From: Siniperca chuatsi
Taxonomy: Eukaryota > Chordata > Actinopteri > Centrarchiformes > Sinipercidae
Reading direction: 5' to 3'
DNA: 64,000 nt
Assembly (NCBI RefSeq): GCF_020085105.1
Contig: NC_058047.1
Location: 15,386,001-15,450,000, forward strand
In this document: piece after piece, positions 59,573 to 64,000 of the stretch
How positions within the stretch are numbered: position 1 is the stretch's first letter
Layout: each line of letters begins with the position of its first letter
The notes under the pieces: generated by a model
What the model was told of the DNA's origin: nothing
Databases searched by the model: none
Seen by the model: only the letters and a program-made list of their open reading frames with translations
Position numbers and translations under genes: made by a program

Positions 59573-62200
59573 TTTATTTATTTTTTGTTTTTGTTTTTTC
59601 TCCCTAAGGAAAGCTAAGAAAAGCTGGGATATTCAAATCAAATGTACCTTTTTTGCTTTACAGACCACAATGATAATTTGGTGATGTTGTTTGTCATCTT
59701 GTGTTGTTATTTTCTGCCCTCCAGTGCACAAGAAATAATTATTAGCTTGTACCAAAAGTAAAAGTACTCATTTTGAAGATTAGTCCCTTAAAGTGTTAAA
59801 CATATATCCCTTGTGCATCAGTGCATGTTTACAATACAAACTAAGCTACAAATGATCCCATGACTGCTGTTGATTTTTTTTGTCTATCCCTGTTGTAATT
59901 CTCACAGTCAATATTTTCTCCCTCTCCAGAGAGCATGCTCCCTCTGCTTCCCTCTTCGGTCCAGAGCCAAGTCCATATGCTGGTGCCCAGCAGGAAGTTT
60001 GACCTGAGTTACGACCTAAACTGTGCCAAACTTTGCAGCGACTTCCAGGAGAACATTGAGTTTCAGTTTTCGATGGGCTGGACAGCGTTAGTCCACCGCT
60101 TCCTGGGATCTGTCAACGCACAGAGAGCACTCAAACTGGTGGACAAGAACTTCCAGGTACAGGCTGGAAAGACTGCCACTATGGGAGAGAGTTGGTTATG
60201 TCGTAGGACCAACTTCTGTGATTCATATTGTGATATTTAATGTCAATAATAATGATGATGTTCACATAAACAACATACAAAATATACAGTGAAGAAAGTC
60301 AGATTTGAAAAAAACTGCTGTCATTACTCAGGTCTCTAGACCAGCGCTGCCCCTGGCCTGTACGCCCTCCTCAGGACCCCCCTCCACGATAGCCCCACCC
60401 AACCACGAGACAACCCTCATGACCCAGGAGGACTTGATGGTAGCCATGGCAACCAACGTGGCATCTCTTACCTCCCGCACTTCAATGAGTGTTATCCTTG
60501 TTGGAGGATTGGTATGTTGTTTCCAAAAAATTTCTTGCATGTCAACTTCCAGGATGAATGTGTATATATACAGTTATACATAATGTTATCTCTTTTGTCT
60601 AAATATTTATTTTACGACAAAAAGATTTGGTTGACTTTGCTTATCATTATGAGTTTTTTCTCATTTAGGTCACTCAGGAAAAATTAATTTGGCAGCATTG
60701 TGTGTGCTGTAGAATACGGCAACAAGAGAAACAATTTGTGAGGAAGTTATTTTCACTAGTGGATTATAAATATCAGGTTTAAAGATTTGAATGCAAAGGA
60801 AAATCCTTTTTTTGTATTAAATTACATGCATACAAATACATTACATTAGCCATTTTCGATTTCCAGACCAAAATGCCTCTGGACGTAGTTGGATAGACCT
60901 ACAACCAATCAGAGCAACGAAACGTGTGACGTAGGAAAAATGGAAACAGACTACAGCGGGCAGACATGAGTTGTGATGGTGCAGCATCGATATGTCTGTG
61001 ATGGAGTGTTGCTGTTTTTGCCATCAGAATCCAGAGGTCACACCTCACACGCGATAGCGTATTCAACAGAACGTTCCACGTCAGCGGCAGCCATCTTGGT
61101 TGTTTATGAAAATGCCTCAACGGTGCTCCTCTGTACAATCATCGTATCAAACCCGCCCCATATTAGATAAACGGCTGTGATTGGCCCGACCCCGGCCAGA
61201 TCGGCCTGAAATCTGTCTGAATGGGAGAGGGTCCAGACACATCTGCCAGAGTAAATAAAACATGAGCAGATTCGTCCGGTTCCCAAGCTAACATTACATG
61301 GCACTGAAAACCATTCCTGTTAATGAAGGTTTTTTTTTTTCTTAGGCCAGTCTAACTGTGAGGTGGCTAACTCAGCTTCTGTTTATTTATTTTCTAAGGT
61401 GTATAGAACAGTTGGCTGGAGGCTGATTGCCCTGTCAGCCTCACTGTACGGCTTGCTGTACCTGTACGAGAGACTCACCTGGACCACAAGGGCAAAAGAG
61501 CGAACTCTGAAGCGCCAGTTTGTGGATTACGCAACCGAGAAGCTGCAGCTCATCGTCAGCTTTACTAGCGCAAACTGTAGCCACCAGGTCCAACAGTAAG
61601 TCCTGATACTGTATAATTTCTGTCATTTCATAGTAGAACAAACTAGTACATGAAATGTGTACTCTATATACAGTATGTGACAATTACAAAGTAAGATGGT
61701 AACTGCGGTCCAATTTAAGATGATTTTGTATTGGTGTGTACAGAGATCATAGCCATTTTCATCACTACAGCAAGGCCAGTAAAATAATTCATATGTTACT
61801 CTATATGCCATTTGATGTTATATTGTATTAAGCTCATGTACTGCATCATAATGTTTTAAATAATTTAGTTTTTCTTTCCAATTTGTCTTTGATGGGGTTA
61901 CTGTGAAATCCATCGCGAAACACTTAACATTAAGCCATTTGTCATATACTTTGAATTCCTAGGTCATTTTTGTTGTTACTGTGAAAAACTGGCAAAAAGT
62001 AGAAAATGTGACATGATCTATGATTCATCTTAAAAATTACTAGATAAGGCCTAGTGTATTAAAGTGTGGATTCATTATTTAATGTACAGCACATGCAGTC
62101 TAACAATGTTTATGCTGACATCAAAATGCTAATTTATCTGCCCCCTTCCTCAGTTTTTGTCAGTGGTATTTAACCTACTGACAAAGCCTAATTTGCACAC

Positions 62201-62252
<52 letters not shown>

Positions 62253-63573
62253 CCCTGCTCCACCCTCCTCTGTGCCCCACCCAGCCTTCCCCTCTGTTGC
62301 AGGGCTAAATAAATAAGCACTGAGACGGTGTGCCCTCTGTGTTGCCAGGGAGATGGCTACGACCTTTGCTCGGCTCTGTCAGCAGGTGGACCAGACACAG
62401 AAAGAGCTGGAGGCTAAAATCCGCCAACTGACAGCCAAGATAGATCAGCTGGAGACCGTCCAGAGCCACTCCAAGAGCCTGCGGTCAGTCCGGCTCCTTC
62501 TCTTATTGGGGGCAACATGAAGGGTAGAGAAGTGAGGGAGAGTGTAGACGACTGTCTGGGAATTTGGGAAAATCTAGTCTGGGGAAAATGAATATCCCAG
62601 ATGATATGAATGATACTACACGAACAGCAAAATTGACATGGAAACTATCAAATTCTACATCCATACTTGGTCAAATTTGCCAGACCTGCCAAAGATTTTG
62701 GTGTTTTTTCCAACTCAAGCTTGTTGCACAACCCTGCAGTCAGTCAACATATTGAGAAAACAAATGAGTTTTTATTGCTACTGCTCCGTCTGTGCTTGTG
62801 AACAAATAGAGCTTCCTTTTAAATTAGAGTATTGATTAAGTATAACGGTGTACATTGTTGTGTCACAGTATAACAAACAGAAATATGGGTGGAAATTGGC
62901 AAATTAGTTCAATGCGTTGAACAGTTATTTTACTATTTCCTATTTTTGAAAGGTTTGGAAACTGATTATACTGTATATGTACATGAATCTGCTATTCAGT
63001 TCATTCATGGTATACATATACTATGTTTCACAGTTTTGATACTTTTTAACTTTGTGATGATGTTCACTATCTTCATCTTCACTATCAGAAATGATTGAAC
63101 ACTAACTCCTCAAATGCAGTTTATGAATTTAAGCCTCAAAAATGTATGAAATTTTAAAGCACCTATACACATTGTTTTCACTTATGTTTACTAAATTGAC
63201 CTCTTTGCACCTGTTAAGGCTGGACAACTTACACCGTTATTATTATTGTAAGTACATAAAGTTTGTTGACATCGCATAACTCCACCCAACTTCAACCTGA
63301 CTAGAGGTCTAATTAGTCAGGGTAACTGAAAACGTCTGTGTGGGTTTGCAGCTGTTAAGAAATACTACATAGCTCATGCTCAGCAGAACAGTTCTGGAAA
63401 TGTGAAATCTACAGTTTAAAAGTTAAAAAATGTAATTACAAGATTTACTTGAAAAGTGGTTTGGATGAAATTGGTCCAAATCTGACTTGTCTTCTCTCTG
63501 CAGACATAAAGCGACAGATCTGGAGAGACAGTTGGAGGCGTTCACAAACCAGTACCTGCAGCCTCAGCAGTGA
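48988..63573 (+). CDS. mfn1: Mitofusin 1, outer mitochondrial membrane fusion GTPase
   Basis: Dynamin-family GTPase tethering and fusing outer mitochondrial membranes. Coding exons: 48988-49135, 49369-49504, 50132-50294, 51704-51828, 52020-52128, 53372-53479, 53884-54037, 54460-54527, 56708-56829, 57215-57341, 57916-58020, 58669-58771, 59930-60156, 60332-60511, 61399-61595, 62349-62483, 63504-63573. All phases agree, giving 758 aa (human MFN1 741, MFN2 757). P-loop GRTSNGKS at 94-101, DSPG at 190-193, NRWD at 249-252. HR1 is encoded around 56.7-57.3 kb, the membrane hairpin by [10 protein letters not shown] through [15 protein letters not shown], and HR2 by the last three exons. [20 protein letters not shown] and DSPGTDV match MFN1, whereas MFN2 has VSVMWPNSKCPLL. 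The N-terminus is about 12 residues longer than human MFN1 before SPLKHF. Which fish paralogue (a or b) is undecided. Confidence 0.96.
50482..50509. repeat. (AC)14 microsatellite
   Basis: Dinucleotide repeat in an mfn1 intron. Confidence 0.95.
54528..54569. repeat. (GT)n tract that supplies the mfn1 exon 9 splice donor
   Basis: The coding exon ends TTTGAG and the intron begins directly with GTGTGTGTG, with GCGTGT interruptions. No non-repeat donor lies nearby. Confidence 0.9.
57402..57716. repeat. Copy of the dispersed ATTGATTAATC inverted-repeat family
   Basis: Starts AGGGCTTCAAATAATTG, has CAGCCCAAGGTGACGTCTCC and TTTGAGAAGATGGAACCAGC blocks, and ends AATCAACTAATTGTTTCAGC. This is the most complete copy in the window; in an mfn1 intron. 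Confidence 0.75.
58042..58539. mobile_element. Terminal-inverted-repeat element with TTA flanks
   Basis: Begins AAGGTGGGGTATGCAATTCT and ends AGAATCGCATACCCCACCTT, a nearly perfect inverted repeat of about 20 bp. TTA flanks both ends, consistent with a 3-bp target duplication. The non-coding core has CTGTTAGCTTCGCAGC-type sequence. Inserted in mfn1 intron 12, about 130 bp before exon 13. Confidence 0.85.
59525..59571. repeat. (GT)23 microsatellite
   Basis: Dinucleotide repeat in an mfn1 intron. Confidence 0.95.
60863..61246. mobile_element. Probable non-autonomous DNA transposon in an mfn1 intron
   Basis: A GC-rich, CpG-bearing block unlike its AT-rich surroundings: CCAGACCAAAATGCCTCTGG at the left, GCCATCTTGGTTGTTTATG in the middle, GGCTGTGATTGGCCCG and GAGGGTCCAGACACATCTG at the right. 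It resembles hAT-like MITEs I recall from teleosts. Ends are approximate and no long terminal inverted repeat is proved. Confidence 0.45.
62195..62249. repeat. (AC)n microsatellite
   Basis: About 27 AC units with one ACGC interruption, 100 bp before the mfn1 exon at 62349. Confidence 0.95.
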
Positions 63574-63695
63574 GCTGCTCTTCTTCATCGTTTCACAAAT
63601 TGGTTCTTGTTGAACCAATCATTCCTTCACCAGGCGTTGCCTCACCGCATCCGGTCCTCACCACCTGAACTACACCACAGTTTTCTATGTGGACA
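63574..63695 (+). other. mfn1: mfn1 3' UTR (start)
   Basis: Sequence directly after the mfn1 stop; no AATAAA seen before the repeat that follows, so the transcript probably continues into it or beyond the window. Confidence 0.5.
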
Positions 63696-64000
63696 GTAGC
63701 GCTGAAAAGATGAATGGATTAATCGATTGGTCTGTCAACCGAAATGAAATCTGTAGATATTTTGATAATCAGTGAAATGTTAGAAATATATCAGGCAGGA
63801 ATACCAAACTTCTGCAGCTTCTCAAATGTGAAGATTCAGTCCTTTTATGTATTTTTTCTTTTTTGTCCCACCAAATAGTCAATTTGAAGACAGTTTGTGG
63901 TAACTGAATGGCCACTTTTCATTAGTTTTTGGACATTTTATAGACTAATAGATTAATATAACAAAAACAAAGATTAATCGATAATGAAAATTGAAAAGTT
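63696..64000. repeat. Copy of the dispersed ATTGATTAATC inverted-repeat family, cut by window end
   Basis: Starts GTAGCGCTGAAAAGATGAAT followed by GGATTAATCGATTGGTCTG, with CAGCTTCTCAAATGTGAAG inside and AGATTAATCGATAATGAAAA at the end. It probably lies in the mfn1 3' UTR or just downstream. Confidence 0.65.

Overview
This window is nuclear DNA from a ray-finned (teleost) fish, most likely a percomorph. It carries five multi-exon vertebrate protein genes with GT-AG introns, many CA/TA microsatellites, and several short inverted-repeat transposons of types common in teleost genomes. I assembled the exons by hand from protein similarity, splice signals and reading-frame phase. All five coding sequences stay in frame from start to stop.

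Layout: 1-6.1 kb has no gene I can support. At 6.8-19.1 kb (minus) lies mcoln2, a TRPML2-type endolysosomal cation channel (13 coding exons, about 577 aa). At 21.7-32.5 kb (minus) lies clcc1, an ER membrane chloride-channel protein (10 exons, about 579 aa). Its intron 2 holds a dead R4/Dong (Rex6-like) retrotransposon whose 5' half is inverted, and its intron 1 holds a foldback-type inverted repeat. At 34.2-42.3 kb (minus) lies ftsj3/SPB1, a nucleolar rRNA 2'-O-methyltransferase (21 exons, 861 aa). At 43.3-45.4 kb (minus) lies plaat1, an LRAT-fold phospholipase/acyltransferase (about 169-178 aa). At 48.3-63.6 kb (plus) lies mfn1, the mitochondrial fusion GTPase mitofusin 1 (a 5' UTR exon plus 17 coding exons, 758 aa).

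The four minus-strand genes lie head-to-tail, and plaat1 and mfn1 are transcribed divergently. The genes do not form an operon-like pathway. Several act on organelle membranes (endolysosome, ER, mitochondria), which may be coincidence.

The unusual features are structural. The retrotransposon appears to have been inverted through an AT tract next to a clcc1 splice site. Two introns use GC donors (mcoln2, ftsj3). Several splice sites sit in or against microsatellites. There are also large near-palindromic elements. I found no convincing undescribed multi-gene system; the inverted retrotransposon and the microsatellite-embedded splice sites most deserve a second look.
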